This document shows positions 1 to 8,037 of a stretch of DNA of 64,000 bases, piece after piece (position 1 is the stretch's first letter; each line of letters starts with the position of its first letter). Below the pieces are notes generated by a model. That model saw nothing but the letters and a program-made list of their open reading frames with translations. It did not search any database and was not told the DNA's origin. Source of the stretch: an uncultured Burkholderiales bacterium. GTDB lineage: Bacteria > Pseudomonadota > Gammaproteobacteria > Burkholderiales > Burkholderiaceae_C. The stretch spans positions 186,001 through 250,000 of the forward strand of contig CAIZHQ010000016.1 of the NCBI GenBank assembly GCA_903932865.1, written 5' to 3'. Position numbers and translations under genes: made by a program.

Positions 1-1133
1 TCATGCAATAAAACACCATCAGCAGGGGCAACTACAGCAGCATCTTCAAACAAATCAAATTGAATTCCTGCATTGAATCCGCTGTTCAAACGAACGGGCA
101 CCATCCCATTCACATTGAAAGATGTGGGCAGTAGCCATCCTTGTACTTTCAAATCCACAGCAAGCACGGCGCTGGGCTTCAAGGGCGAGGTGATCGGTCC
201 CTGCAAGCTGTTGGAGGCTGCGGACACTTCAATGGACTGCGCAGCAACAGGCGCGCGGGACAAGGCCGTCACCGCCGAGGTGGTCACGTCATGTTTTCCA
301 AATACAAAATCACCATTGGGCAGTTTTTTGACATAGTGTGTGAGCGCATCCCCCGCTGTAATGAAAGTTTTGATTTGACGTTCAGTTTTGAAAAAATTCC
401 CAGAGATGATTTTGAAGTTGTAACCACCAGCGGGCATCAGGTAGGCGTAATCCCAACTGATGGGTGCTGAAGTTGAGTTTTGGAGGCGTTGAACGGTGAA
501 GGCGTTGACGTCTTTTTTCAACTCAAAGTCCTTGGCTAGTTCAAACGAGCCCAATTGAAGTGCGCTTTTGATGTCTATTTTTTTTCTCGTTTGCAACCAT
601 TTGATCGTCTCGGAAATGTGCTCCGTCTGCGAATTGTTCAACTGGGCATGGCTGAGTTTTTTCTTCAATTCGAAAAGATCGTCTTCTTGCAGCTGATAAA
701 CATCCCAATTCATGAGTCGTTTAAATCGGACAGGTCCACCTGCACGCATCGTTGACAAGAGTTGTCCTTTTTTGACGGGTTGGCCAACTTCTATGTTGGC
801 CGTGCCTTCCCATTCAAACGGGTTGTAGATGAGAGAAATCAGCCCAGCTGCGTGCTGCAGCATGAAACCAGTTTGAAAGGAGCCAAACCCGCCCTTGTAG
901 ATCAAGGTTCCGTCAGCAGGTGGCGAGACAAGATCGTTTGCATTCAGGGCCAATTGAAGGCCTGTTTGATCTCCAGTGCCTTTGAGCGTGGTCACCATCC
1001 CATTCATATCTAACGATGTGGGCAGTTCCCAACCTTGTGCTTTCAAGTTCACCGCAAAAACTGGCTGAGTCCAAATCAACATCAGACCTGCGACAAGGCG
1101 GATATAAAAACGGTGCAAAAAGAAGACGGACAT
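1..1133 (-). CDS. Secreted protein with two degenerate M23-like modules (3' end outside window)
   Basis: An open frame starts at ATG 1133-1131 and is still open at base 1 after 377 codons, so the C-terminus is missing. Residues 1-27 look like a signal peptide (basic start, hydrophobic core, then PVFA). The segment from residue 28 (VNLKAQGWELPTS, NGMV, then PPADGTLIYKG) recurs near the truncated end (VDLKVQGWLLPTS, NGMV, then APADGVLLH), so the protein is internally duplicated. APADG, a glycine-rich turn, and GQPVKKGQLL are typical of the LytM/M23 endopeptidase fold. The zinc motifs look lost: the HxGxD position reads NAGIQ and the HLHFE position reads PVRFK. I infer a non-catalytic envelope or scaffold protein. 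Between the copies lies a charged, probably helical stretch (about residues 140-220). No clear Shine-Dalgarno precedes the ATG. Confidence 0.7.
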   Translation of the reverse strand, partial: MSVFFLHRFYIRLVAGLMLIWTQPVFAVNLKAQGWELPTSLDMNGMVTTLKGTGDQTGLQLALNANDLVSPPADGTLIYKGGFGSFQTGFMLQHAAGLISLIYNPFEWEGTANIEVGQPVKKGQLLSTMRAGGPVRFKRLMNWDVYQLQEDDLFELKKKLSHAQLNNSQTEHISETIKWLQTRKKIDIKSALQLGSFELAKDFELKKDVNAFTVQRLQNSTSAPISWDYAYLMPAGGYNFKIISGNFFKTERQIKTFITAGDALTHYVKKLPNGDFVFGKHDVTTSAVTALSRAPVAAQSIEVSAASNSLQGPITSPLKPSAVLAVDLKVQGWLLPTSFNVNGMVPVRLNSGFNAGIQFDLFEDAAVVAPADGVLLH

Positions 1134-1392
1134 GGGGGAAGAGACCCTTTTTTTATGGGTTTTTAAAAATTAATTTTGATAACGTCACGGCCGTTGGGCA
1201 TTGGATCAGGACTCCGCGTGTTGATGATGCGCGTTTGGGTGTTGATTTTTTCAGAGCGCACGCACTTTGACCCTATTAGGTATTTTTCATCAATTATCAT
1301 ATCAATAGTGATTTTGGCGAATCCTTTCGTGCATGTTCGCCGGGCGCTGCAAAGCCGCTAAGCTCAGGTCTTCCGAATAAAGGTGCTCCTGG

Positions 1393-2349
1393 ATGTTTCG
1401 CAGTTTTTTTCTCTCGCGCCGTTGGGGCCTATGGGCTTGGGGCGGTTTGCTGGTTTTGGTGGCGCTGGTGTTCATCACGGTGCAACAAACCGTCAAGCTC
1501 AACGCCTGGTACGGCGAGTTTTACGACCTCTTGCAAAAGCCCGAGCAGGCCGGTGGATTGGACAAGTTCTGGGGCTTCATGCTGCAGTTTGCTTGGATCG
1601 CTTTCCCCTTCATGCTGCTGCGCAGCCTGGAGACCTACCTGGCCTCGCACTTCGCTTTCCGCTGGCGGCAGGCCTTGACCGAGGACTATTTGCCCCGCTG
1701 GCAGCGCACCGCGGCCACCGTGGAGGGCGCTTCGCAGCGCATCCAAGAAGACTGCATGCGTTTTGCCCGGCAGGCCGAAAACCTGGGGCTGGGCTTGGTC
1801 CGGGCGGTGCTCACGCTGGTGTCCTTCATCCCGATTTTGTGGGCTTTGTCCAAAGGCATGGCCATTGCCTGGCTGCAGTTTGAGGGCTCGCTGTTTTGGG
1901 TGGCGCTGGCCACGGCCTTAGGGGGCACGGTCATTTCGTGGTTTGTGGGCATTCGCCTGCCGGGGCTGGAGTACAACAATCAACGCACCGAGGCGGCGCT
2001 GCGCAAAGACCTGGTGTTTGCCGAGGACGAGCGCAGCCGTATGGATTTGCCCACGGTGATGGGCTTGTTCACGGGCGTGCGTTTGAACAATTTCCGCTTG
2101 TTCAACCACTACGCCTACTTCCATTTGTGGAGCAATTTTTACAGCCAAACGATGGTGATTTTCCCCTTCCTCTTGATGGGGCCATCGCTGTTCACGGGCG
2201 TCATCACCTTGGGTGTGATCCAGCAAGTGAGCAATGCCTTCAACAAAGTGAACGACGCCTTTTCTTACCTGATCGAGCGCTGGACCGACATCACCGAGTT
2301 GCGCTCGATTCACAAACGCTTGTCGGAGTTTGAAAAGGCACTGGCCTGA
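1393..2349 (+). CDS. SbmA/BacA-family inner-membrane transporter
   Basis: A 318-residue polytopic membrane protein with hydrophobic segments near residues 13-31, 60-78, 130-152, 160-188 and 248-275. It matches the SbmA/BacA family (transmembrane part resembling an ABC exporter but without a nucleotide-binding domain), whose members import peptide antibiotics and other hydrophilic compounds using the proton gradient. Recognisable stretches are NAWYGEFYDLLQ near the N-terminus and NAFNKVNDAFSYLIERWTDI near the end. It is shorter than E. coli SbmA (about 400 residues), but both termini are coherent. An AAAGGTG sits about 10 bases before the ATG. It is monocistronic and convergent with the SulP gene. 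The substrate cannot be told. Confidence 0.8.
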   Translation: MFRSFFLSRRWGLWAWGGLLVLVALVFITVQQTVKLNAWYGEFYDLLQKPEQAGGLDKFWGFMLQFAWIAFPFMLLRSLETYLASHFAFRWRQALTEDYLPRWQRTAATVEGASQRIQEDCMRFARQAENLGLGLVRAVLTLVSFIPILWALSKGMAIAWLQFEGSLFWVALATALGGTVISWFVGIRLPGLEYNNQRTEAALRKDLVFAEDERSRMDLPTVMGLFTGVRLNNFRLFNHYAYFHLWSNFYSQTMVIFPFLLMGPSLFTGVITLGVIQQVSNAFNKVNDAFSYLIERWTDITELRSIHKRLSEFEKALA

Positions 2350-2350
2350 G

Positions 2351-2371
2351 GCTGCGGCCCTGGGGCGCAGC
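2351..2371. terminator. Stem-loop between convergent genes
   Basis: GCTGCG (2351-2356) pairs with CGCAGC (2366-2371) around a short GC-rich centre. It fills exactly the gap between the convergent SbmA-like and SulP genes. No U-tract follows on either strand, so termination activity is uncertain. Confidence 0.35.
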
Positions 2372-4054
2372 TCAAATGGTGGCGGCGATGTCGTCTGGCA
2401 GCGGGGCCAAATGTGACAAGGCCTGCAAAGCTTCGGCGTCGGTGCGGTAGAGCTTGAGCAGCGGGCTGTCCGTCAGCTCGCCCGCCCGGCGCAAGGTGGT
2501 CTCAACGGGCAGCTTGATGCCGCTGATGTGCAAGGTGATGCCCCGGCTGGCCAGTTGGCGTTGCAACTGACCAAAGGTCTCCACGCCGGTGACATCGATC
2601 CGGTTGATGGGTTGGGCAAACAGGCAGACGTGCAGCACCTCGGGGTGCTGGGCCAGGTGGTCGGTGATGGCACGGTCAAAGTCGCTGGCGGCGGCAAAGT
2701 CGAGCTCGGCGTCTAGGCGCAGCGCGTACAGATGGGGGGCCAAGGGCGGCAGTTTCCACAGATGCCGGTCGCGCAAGCTGCCATCGGGGTGCAGGCCCAC
2801 TTCGATGATGCGCGGGTGCAAGCGGGTGTGTAAAAAGTGGCTCAGGCCCACCAAAACTCCGGTCAACACCCCCCAATAAATGCGCGGTGCGGTCAACAAG
2901 GTCATGGCAAAGGTGATGCCTGCGGTCATGGTCTCGATGCGGCCCACGCGCCAGAGGTTCACAAATTGGCGGGGCTGGAACAAATTGAGCACCGCCACGA
3001 TCACGGCTGCCGACATCACCGAGTGCGGCACGTATTGCAGCGCAGGCATGAGGATGAGCAAGGCCAGCAGCACAAAGCCGACCGAGGCCACCACCGCCCA
3101 GCCCGAGCGCGCCCCAGCATACAGCATGAGGGCCGAGCGTGAAAACGAGGTGCTGGTGGCAAAGCTGCCCGAAAAAGCCGAGGCGATTTTGGCCAAACCT
3201 TGGGCAAACAGTTCGGTGCTGTCGTCCCAGCGCTTGGCGTCGCGGCGGCATTCAATGCGTGCGCTGGATGCCGTTTCCAAAAAACTCACCAGCGCGATCA
3301 CCATGGCGGGCACCCAGAGCTGGTTCAGCACGTCCAGGCCCGGCCAAAGCGGCCAATAAAAGTCGGGCAGGCCCGAGGGCAGCAGGCCCACCACCGCGCC
3401 ATGCGCGGGGTAGTCGGTGGCGTAGGCAATGGCCGAGGCGATGCCCATGACGATCATGATGCCCGGCCAGCGCGGTTGGTAGCGGCGGAGCAACAGCAGG
3501 ATCACCAAGCTGGACAGTCCGAACCAGGCAGACCATCCGGTCAGCCACGAGGACCAGGTCGACAGGTCCCAACTCCAGGCCTTGACGCCCAGCAAACCGG
3601 GCACCTGCGAGGCCATGATGAGCAAGGATGCGGCTTGGGTAAAGCCGGTCATGACCGGGGTGCTGACCAGGTTGATGAGCCAGCCGTAATGCCCCAAACC
3701 CAGCAAGAGTTGGATGGCCCCCGACATCAGCGACAGCCACACCGCCAGCGACACCCATTGCGCCGAGCCGGGCTCGGCCATGCCGCTGAGCGATGCGGCG
3801 ATCAACACACAGGTCAGCGCCGCCGGGCCCACCGACAGCCGGGTGGCGCTGCCAAACAGCACCGCCAACAAGGCCGGCACCAGGCAGGCGTAAAGCCCGG
3901 TGACCAGGGGCATGCCGGCCAAGCCCGCATAGGCCACGGCCTGCGGGACCATGACCAGCGCCACCGTGAGGCCTGCCAGCACTTCGGTGCGGGCCAGCGG
4001 GCCTGTCAGGCGAGGCCATTGGCGAAAATTTAAGTATCGTTGCATATCAGGCAT
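2372..4054 (-). CDS. SulP-family anion permease with STAS domain
   Basis: A 560-residue SulP (SLC26-type) transporter. The membrane domain spans about residues 20-400 and begins with the typical GLTVALVMVPQAVAYAGLAG; a cytoplasmic STAS domain follows at about 440-545 (INRIDVTGVETFGQLQRQL). Family members carry sulfate, bicarbonate or dicarboxylates. The gene lies 23 bases after a sulfatase on the same strand, which favours sulfate as substrate, but direction and ion are inference. Two starts are possible, ATG 4054 and ATG 4045; the first has an AGG-containing stretch upstream. Confidence 0.9.
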   Translation of the reverse strand: MPDMQRYLNFRQWPRLTGPLARTEVLAGLTVALVMVPQAVAYAGLAGMPLVTGLYACLVPALLAVLFGSATRLSVGPAALTCVLIAASLSGMAEPGSAQWVSLAVWLSLMSGAIQLLLGLGHYGWLINLVSTPVMTGFTQAASLLIMASQVPGLLGVKAWSWDLSTWSSWLTGWSAWFGLSSLVILLLLRRYQPRWPGIMIVMGIASAIAYATDYPAHGAVVGLLPSGLPDFYWPLWPGLDVLNQLWVPAMVIALVSFLETASSARIECRRDAKRWDDSTELFAQGLAKIASAFSGSFATSTSFSRSALMLYAGARSGWAVVASVGFVLLALLILMPALQYVPHSVMSAAVIVAVLNLFQPRQFVNLWRVGRIETMTAGITFAMTLLTAPRIYWGVLTGVLVGLSHFLHTRLHPRIIEVGLHPDGSLRDRHLWKLPPLAPHLYALRLDAELDFAAASDFDRAITDHLAQHPEVLHVCLFAQPINRIDVTGVETFGQLQRQLASRGITLHISGIKLPVETTLRRAGELTDSPLLKLYRTDAEALQALSHLAPLPDDIAATI

Positions 4055-4077
4055 GCCTGATCTTAGCCTTTGGTTTT

Positions 4078-5418
4078 TCAGCGCTGTGGCATGTCCTTGA
4101 CCGAGTAGCCCAGGCTGACGGTCGCGTCTTCAGGGATGGCGGGCACGGTGGCGTCCCAAGCTTCCCAGGCGGCGCGCATGGCTTGCAGGCGCTCAGGCTG
4201 GCGTCCGCCCAGGTTGGCGCGTTCGCGTTCGTCGGCGGGAATGTTGAACAGGTAGTCGTTGCCGTCCACCCGCAGGTATTTGTAGTCGCCCATGCGCAAT
4301 GCGCGTTGGCCGCGGTGGTTCATGCGCCAATACAGTGGCCGTTCAAATTGATTCTGGGCATCGCGCAGCACGGGCGCCATCGACACGCCGTCAAACGGCA
4401 AGTCGTCATGGGCCTTGGCGCCTGCCAGCTCGACCATGGTGGCCGACCAGTCCATGGTCATGCACTGCTGGGTCGATGTGTTGCCGGGGGTGATGACCGC
4501 TGGCCAGTGCGCGATCCAAGGCACGCGGATACCACCTTCGGTCAGGTCCATCTTGCCACCCACCAGAGGCCAGTTGTCACTGAAACGCTCGCCGCCGTTG
4601 TCGCTGGTGAAGACGATCAAGGTGTTGTCGAGTTGCCCGGTTTTTTTGAGCGCGTCGACCAGCCAACCAATGCCTTCGTCCATGTGGTGGATCATGCGGT
4701 GGTAGGTGTGGATGTTGCCGCCGTGCAGGTGAAAGATGTTGTCTTTCACTTCAGCCGCCAGCAAATGGTCGTCGCGCGTTTCCCAGGGCCAATGCGGCGC
4801 GGTGTAGTGCAGGCTCAAGAAGAAGGGCGTGCCTTGTGCAGCGCCCGGTGACATGCGCTGGACATAGTCAACCGCCCGCTTGGAGATCATGTCGGTGAGG
4901 TAGCCGTCTTCGGGCGTTTCGTTTTCCCCGGTGAAGAGGTCGTGCGCCCCGTTAGAGGCGCAATGGGTGAAGTAGTCCACTCCACCCGACATGGGGCCAA
5001 AAAATTCTTCATAACCCGATTTGAGGGGACTGAAGTGTGGCGGGTAGCCCAGGTGCCATTTGCCGATCAAGGCGGTGCGGTAACCGCTGGCTTTGAGCAG
5101 GGACGGTACCGTGGGGTGTTCGGGTGGCAAACCCAACACGGCGCTGCCCCGGCTGCGGCTGTTGATGGGCTCGTCGGCACCGCCGCGCAGCCGGTACTGG
5201 TAGCGCGCTGTCATGAGTGCAAAGCGGGTGGGTGAGCACACGGGTGAGTTGGCATAGCCCTGCGTGAATTTGAGACCCGCTGCGGCGAGCTGATCGAGCA
5301 CGGGCGAGACCTTGCCGAACTTCGCCTCTCGACCCCCGTAGCAGCCCAGATCGGCAAAGCCGAGGTCGTCAGCCACGATGAAGATGATGTTGGGACGCCC
5401 TGAAGAGGTGTATGTCAT
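4078..5418 (-). CDS. Sulfatase (formylglycine-type, alkaline phosphatase superfamily)
   Basis: Hydrolyses sulfate esters, releasing sulfate. With the start at ATG 5418 the protein has 446 residues: metal-binding DD at 17-18, formylglycine motif CSPTR at 61-65 (the Cys is the residue oxidised by the maturase), GKWHLG at 119-124, APHWPWE near 207-213 and TSDNGGE at 271-277. The frame is open upstream to 5526, but those residues overlap the Bug gene and precede the domain, so ATG 5418, four bases after the Bug stop, is preferred. With this start there is no signal peptide, implying a cytoplasmic enzyme, which is unusual because many bacterial arylsulfatases are exported. Neighbours on the same strand are a solute receptor and a SulP permease. 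No formylglycine-generating enzyme is encoded in the window. Confidence 0.9.
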   Translation of the reverse strand: MTYTSSGRPNIIFIVADDLGFADLGCYGGREAKFGKVSPVLDQLAAAGLKFTQGYANSPVCSPTRFALMTARYQYRLRGGADEPINSRSRGSAVLGLPPEHPTVPSLLKASGYRTALIGKWHLGYPPHFSPLKSGYEEFFGPMSGGVDYFTHCASNGAHDLFTGENETPEDGYLTDMISKRAVDYVQRMSPGAAQGTPFFLSLHYTAPHWPWETRDDHLLAAEVKDNIFHLHGGNIHTYHRMIHHMDEGIGWLVDALKKTGQLDNTLIVFTSDNGGERFSDNWPLVGGKMDLTEGGIRVPWIAHWPAVITPGNTSTQQCMTMDWSATMVELAGAKAHDDLPFDGVSMAPVLRDAQNQFERPLYWRMNHRGQRALRMGDYKYLRVDGNDYLFNIPADERERANLGGRQPERLQAMRAAWEAWDATVPAIPEDATVSLGYSVKDMPQR

Positions 5419-5422
5419 GCGT

Positions 5423-6421
5423 TCAGTCCAGTTGCACGCCTGTGGCTTTGATGGGTTTTTCCCATCGGTTGAGGTCGGCTTTCTGCGCGGCGGCCAGATC
5501 GACAGAGTTTGAGCCAATCGGTTCAAGGCCCAGTTTGTTCATTTTGTCTTTCATGGAGGGGTCGCGGGCAATCTTCATCATGGCTTTCTCGAGGCGTGTG
5601 AGGGCATCACCTTTGAGGCCAGCGGGGCCGTACATGGCGAACCAGGCCGTGGCTTCCATGTTGATACCCGACTCTTTGAGGGTGGGTACTTCGGGCACTT
5701 GCGAATCTCGCTGGCCGCCGGTGACGGCAATGATGCGCACTTTGCCTGCGCGGTGCATTTCGGCGGTTTCGGACACCACGTCAAACTTGTAGCCGATGTG
5801 CCCGCCCAGCAGCGCCGTGTTGGCCGGTGCACCGCCTTGGAAGGGGATATGGTTCAGGCTGATGCCCGCAGTTTGCTCCAGCAACACCCCCATGAAGTGC
5901 GGCAAGGTGCCTGCACCGGGTGTACCGTAGCTGGCAGAGGCCGGGTCGGTTTTGGCTTTGGCCACCATGTCGGCCACGGTTTTCACGTTGCTGGCGGGGC
6001 CAGAGACCACGCCAAACTGAAAGCGGGCGATTTGTGAGACGGGCGTGAAGTCTTTCACCGCGTCGTAGTCGAGCTTTTTGTAGACGTGGGGAAACAGCAC
6101 CATGGGGCCGCTGGGCAATACGATCACGGTTTGGCCATCGGGCTTGGCGGCTTTGACCAGGTTCAGGGCAATGCGCCCGCCAGCGCCAGGTTTGTTGTCC
6201 ACCACGATCGTGCCAAAGTCATCGCGCAGCGCATCGGCCACCATGCGGGCCAGCACGTCGGCCGAACCGCCAGGTGGAAAGCCCACCAGGATTTTCAACG
6301 GTGGTTTGTCTTGCGCCTGCAGGCTGGGCGAGAGCGCCGCCAAAGACAGGGCCAGCAGTCCCAAGCTGCGGCGGCTGAAAGAGCCAATGCGCTGGCGAAG
6401 AAGGGGTGAAATGGGTTTCAT
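5423..6421 (-). CDS. Bug-family periplasmic solute receptor (tripartite tricarboxylate transporter type)
   Basis: A 332-residue extracytoplasmic binding protein. It has a long signal peptide (residues 1-36, cleaved near SLQAQ), then the family hallmarks KILVGFPPGGSADVLARMV and NKPGAGGRIAL. Bug proteins usually bind carboxylates and hand them to a TctA/TctB membrane pair. No such pair is in the window, so it either shares a distant one or acts as a sensor. It is the first gene of a set with the sulfatase and SulP genes, so its ligand may be a sulfated organic acid (inference). Confidence 0.9.
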   Translation of the reverse strand: MKPISPLLRQRIGSFSRRSLGLLALSLAALSPSLQAQDKPPLKILVGFPPGGSADVLARMVADALRDDFGTIVVDNKPGAGGRIALNLVKAAKPDGQTVIVLPSGPMVLFPHVYKKLDYDAVKDFTPVSQIARFQFGVVSGPASNVKTVADMVAKAKTDPASASYGTPGAGTLPHFMGVLLEQTAGISLNHIPFQGGAPANTALLGGHIGYKFDVVSETAEMHRAGKVRIIAVTGGQRDSQVPEVPTLKESGINMEATAWFAMYGPAGLKGDALTRLEKAMMKIARDPSMKDKMNKLGLEPIGSNSVDLAAAQKADLNRWEKPIKATGVQLD

Positions 6422-6537
6422 GAGTGTATCCGTGGCTGTTGGGCGTCAAGTGCGCTTGCTGTAAAGCGTTGTGCAAATGGGAGTGTAGTGGCTTGAACGA
6501 CAATAGCTGGCATCCACCATCCACCCGGAAAACCCTG

Positions 6538-7155
6538 ATGCCGTCGTCTCCGTCTCGACCACAGGCTTCGATTGAAGACCTGTTGATGCACCGTTGGGGC
6601 CGTTGGTTGCGTGTGCTGGGGCCAAGCATGAGGGTTTGTCTTGTTGGGGCAATGGTGCAGTGTTGGCTGGTGAACACTTTGGCTGCAGATGACAAGGCCA
6701 TGAACCAAACGCTGGCCAAGGCCGAGGTCTGGTCTGGATGGGTGAGTTGGGTGATGGACGGTGACACCGTTGTGTTGGTGCGCGAAGGGCAGCGTGAACC
6801 TGTCAAACTGCGAATTGAAGGCATTGATGCGCCCGAGACTTGTCAGCCTGGCGGGAGCGAGGCGCGTGAAGCTTTGATTGTCCTGGCCCTGCGCAAGCCG
6901 GTTCAAGTGACCGATCGCGGCCAGGATTCGTATGGTCGACAGATTGGACGTTTGTCGGTCAACGGTGCGGATTTGGGGGCCGAGATGGTGCGTTCGGGCA
7001 TGGCATGGGCCTACAGTTATCGCATCGGTAAAGGCCCTTATGCCGCTATGCAACGCCAAGCAGAGAAACAAAAAAAAGGCATTTTTGCGGCCAAGGAAGT
7101 CGCCATGTCACCCGCATTGTTCAGAAAATTCCATGGCATCTGCCATGGCAATTGA
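6538..7155 (+). CDS. Thermonuclease-family secreted nuclease
   Basis: A staphylococcal-nuclease-like protein of 205 residues from ATG 6538. The hydrophobic stretch at residues 31-50 (MRVCLVGAMVQCWLVNTLAA) suggests export or a membrane anchor. The catalytic set is complete: metal-binding Asp in MDGDT (74, 76) and GID (97), catalytic Arg92 and Glu100 in LRIEGIDAPET, and Arg134 in DSYGRQ. The R-to-E spacing of eight equals that of the model enzyme. The frame is open back to 6424, but that part is cysteine-rich and unlike the family. ATG 6586 and ATG 6628 are later alternatives; the last would place the signal peptide at the very N-terminus. Confidence 0.85.
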   Translation: MPSSPSRPQASIEDLLMHRWGRWLRVLGPSMRVCLVGAMVQCWLVNTLAADDKAMNQTLAKAEVWSGWVSWVMDGDTVVLVREGQREPVKLRIEGIDAPETCQPGGSEAREALIVLALRKPVQVTDRGQDSYGRQIGRLSVNGADLGAEMVRSGMAWAYSYRIGKGPYAAMQRQAEKQKKGIFAAKEVAMSPALFRKFHGICHGN

Positions 7156-7194
7156 GCGCATTCAAGAGTGCTACGCCAGGGCGAAAGAGTGGAC

Positions 7195-7256
7195 CTCGGG
7201 GCTCGGGGCTCGGGGTGACCTGCATGGGTCATCCCGGGCTTGACCCAAGATCCATG
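7195..7256. repeat. Interspersed palindromic repeat fused to the 3' end of moeB
   Basis: The right part (7228-7256) begins GTCATCCCGGGCTTGACC and ends GATCCATG; the left part contains CTCGGGG direct repeats and CGGGGTGAC in the opposite orientation. The same element type, with both arms better kept, lies at 40318-40403. Such short CCCGG-rich inverted repeats are scattered between genes in many proteobacteria. This copy supplies the last codons and stop of moeB. Confidence 0.65.
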
Positions 7257-8011
7257 TCTTGACGGTGCGCCGCGCACACCAGACATGCTGCGTTGCGCTG
7301 CATGCGGATGTCTGTCCAGGACAGTTCGCGCCCGTCGAGCATGAGCAAACGCCCCGCCATGCGGCTGCCCATGCCGCTCAAAATTTTGAGCGCTTCGGCC
7401 GCTTGCACCGTGCCGATGATGCCCACCAGCGGCGCGAACACGCCCATGGTGGCGCATCGGGTTTCTTCGGGTAGTTGGGAGGGCGGGAAGATGCAGGCAT
7501 AGCAGGGTGCATCGGGATGCGTGCTGTCAAACACCGAGACCTGTCCGTCCATGCGAATGGCCGCGCCCGAGACCAACGGTTTGCGGTGCACCACACAGGC
7601 CAGGTTCACAGCCTGGCGGGTTTCAAAGTTGTCGCTGCAGTCGAGCACCACATCGGCCTGGGCCACCAGGGTGTTCAGCAAAGCCGCATCGGCGCGTTGG
7701 GTGATGGGGGTGACGCGCACATCGGGGTTGATTTGCGCAATCGCGGTGCGCACCGAATCGGCTTTGAATCGGCCCACTCGGTCCAGCGTGTGGGCAATCT
7801 GGCGCTGCAAGTTGGTGGCGTCGACGTGGTCGTGGTCGACCACGGTGATGTGACCTACACCTGCACTGCCCAGGTACAGGCTGACCGGTGAGCCCAGGCC
7901 GCCTGCGCCAATGATCAGGGCGTGTGAAGCCAGCAGTTTTTCCTGCCCGTCGATGCCCAGTTCGTTGAGCAGGATGTGCCGCGAATAGCGCAGCAGTTGC
8001 GTGTCGTCCAT
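7229..8011 (-). CDS. moeB: MoeB-type molybdopterin-synthase adenylyltransferase
   Basis: An E1-like enzyme (HesA/MoeB/ThiF family) that adenylates the C-terminal glycine of MoaD, and possibly ThiS, in the cytoplasm. The 260-residue protein has GAGGLG at 35-40 (ATP-binding loop), DCSDNF at 124-129, zinc pairs C170xxC173 and C243xxC246, and Cys186 in TRCATMG. The start MDDTQLLRYSRHI is typical. The last eight residues (MDLGSSPG) and the stop codon come from a repeat element rather than native sequence. The gene is 26 bases downstream of ctpA on the same strand. Confidence 0.93.
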   Translation of the reverse strand: MDDTQLLRYSRHILLNELGIDGQEKLLASHALIIGAGGLGSPVSLYLGSAGVGHITVVDHDHVDATNLQRQIAHTLDRVGRFKADSVRTAIAQINPDVRVTPITQRADAALLNTLVAQADVVLDCSDNFETRQAVNLACVVHRKPLVSGAAIRMDGQVSVFDSTHPDAPCYACIFPPSQLPEETRCATMGVFAPLVGIIGTVQAAEALKILSGMGSRMAGRLLMLDGRELSWTDIRMQRNAACLVCAAHRQDMDLGSSPG

Positions 8012-8037
8012 GGACTGCGTCCGTCAGTGGCTGGCGG

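Noticed and set aside
4046-4061. Perfect 16-base palindrome ATCAGGCATGCCTGAT at the start of the SulP gene
   Set aside because: About one such perfect palindrome is expected by chance in 64 kb, and it covers a start codon inside an apparent operon.
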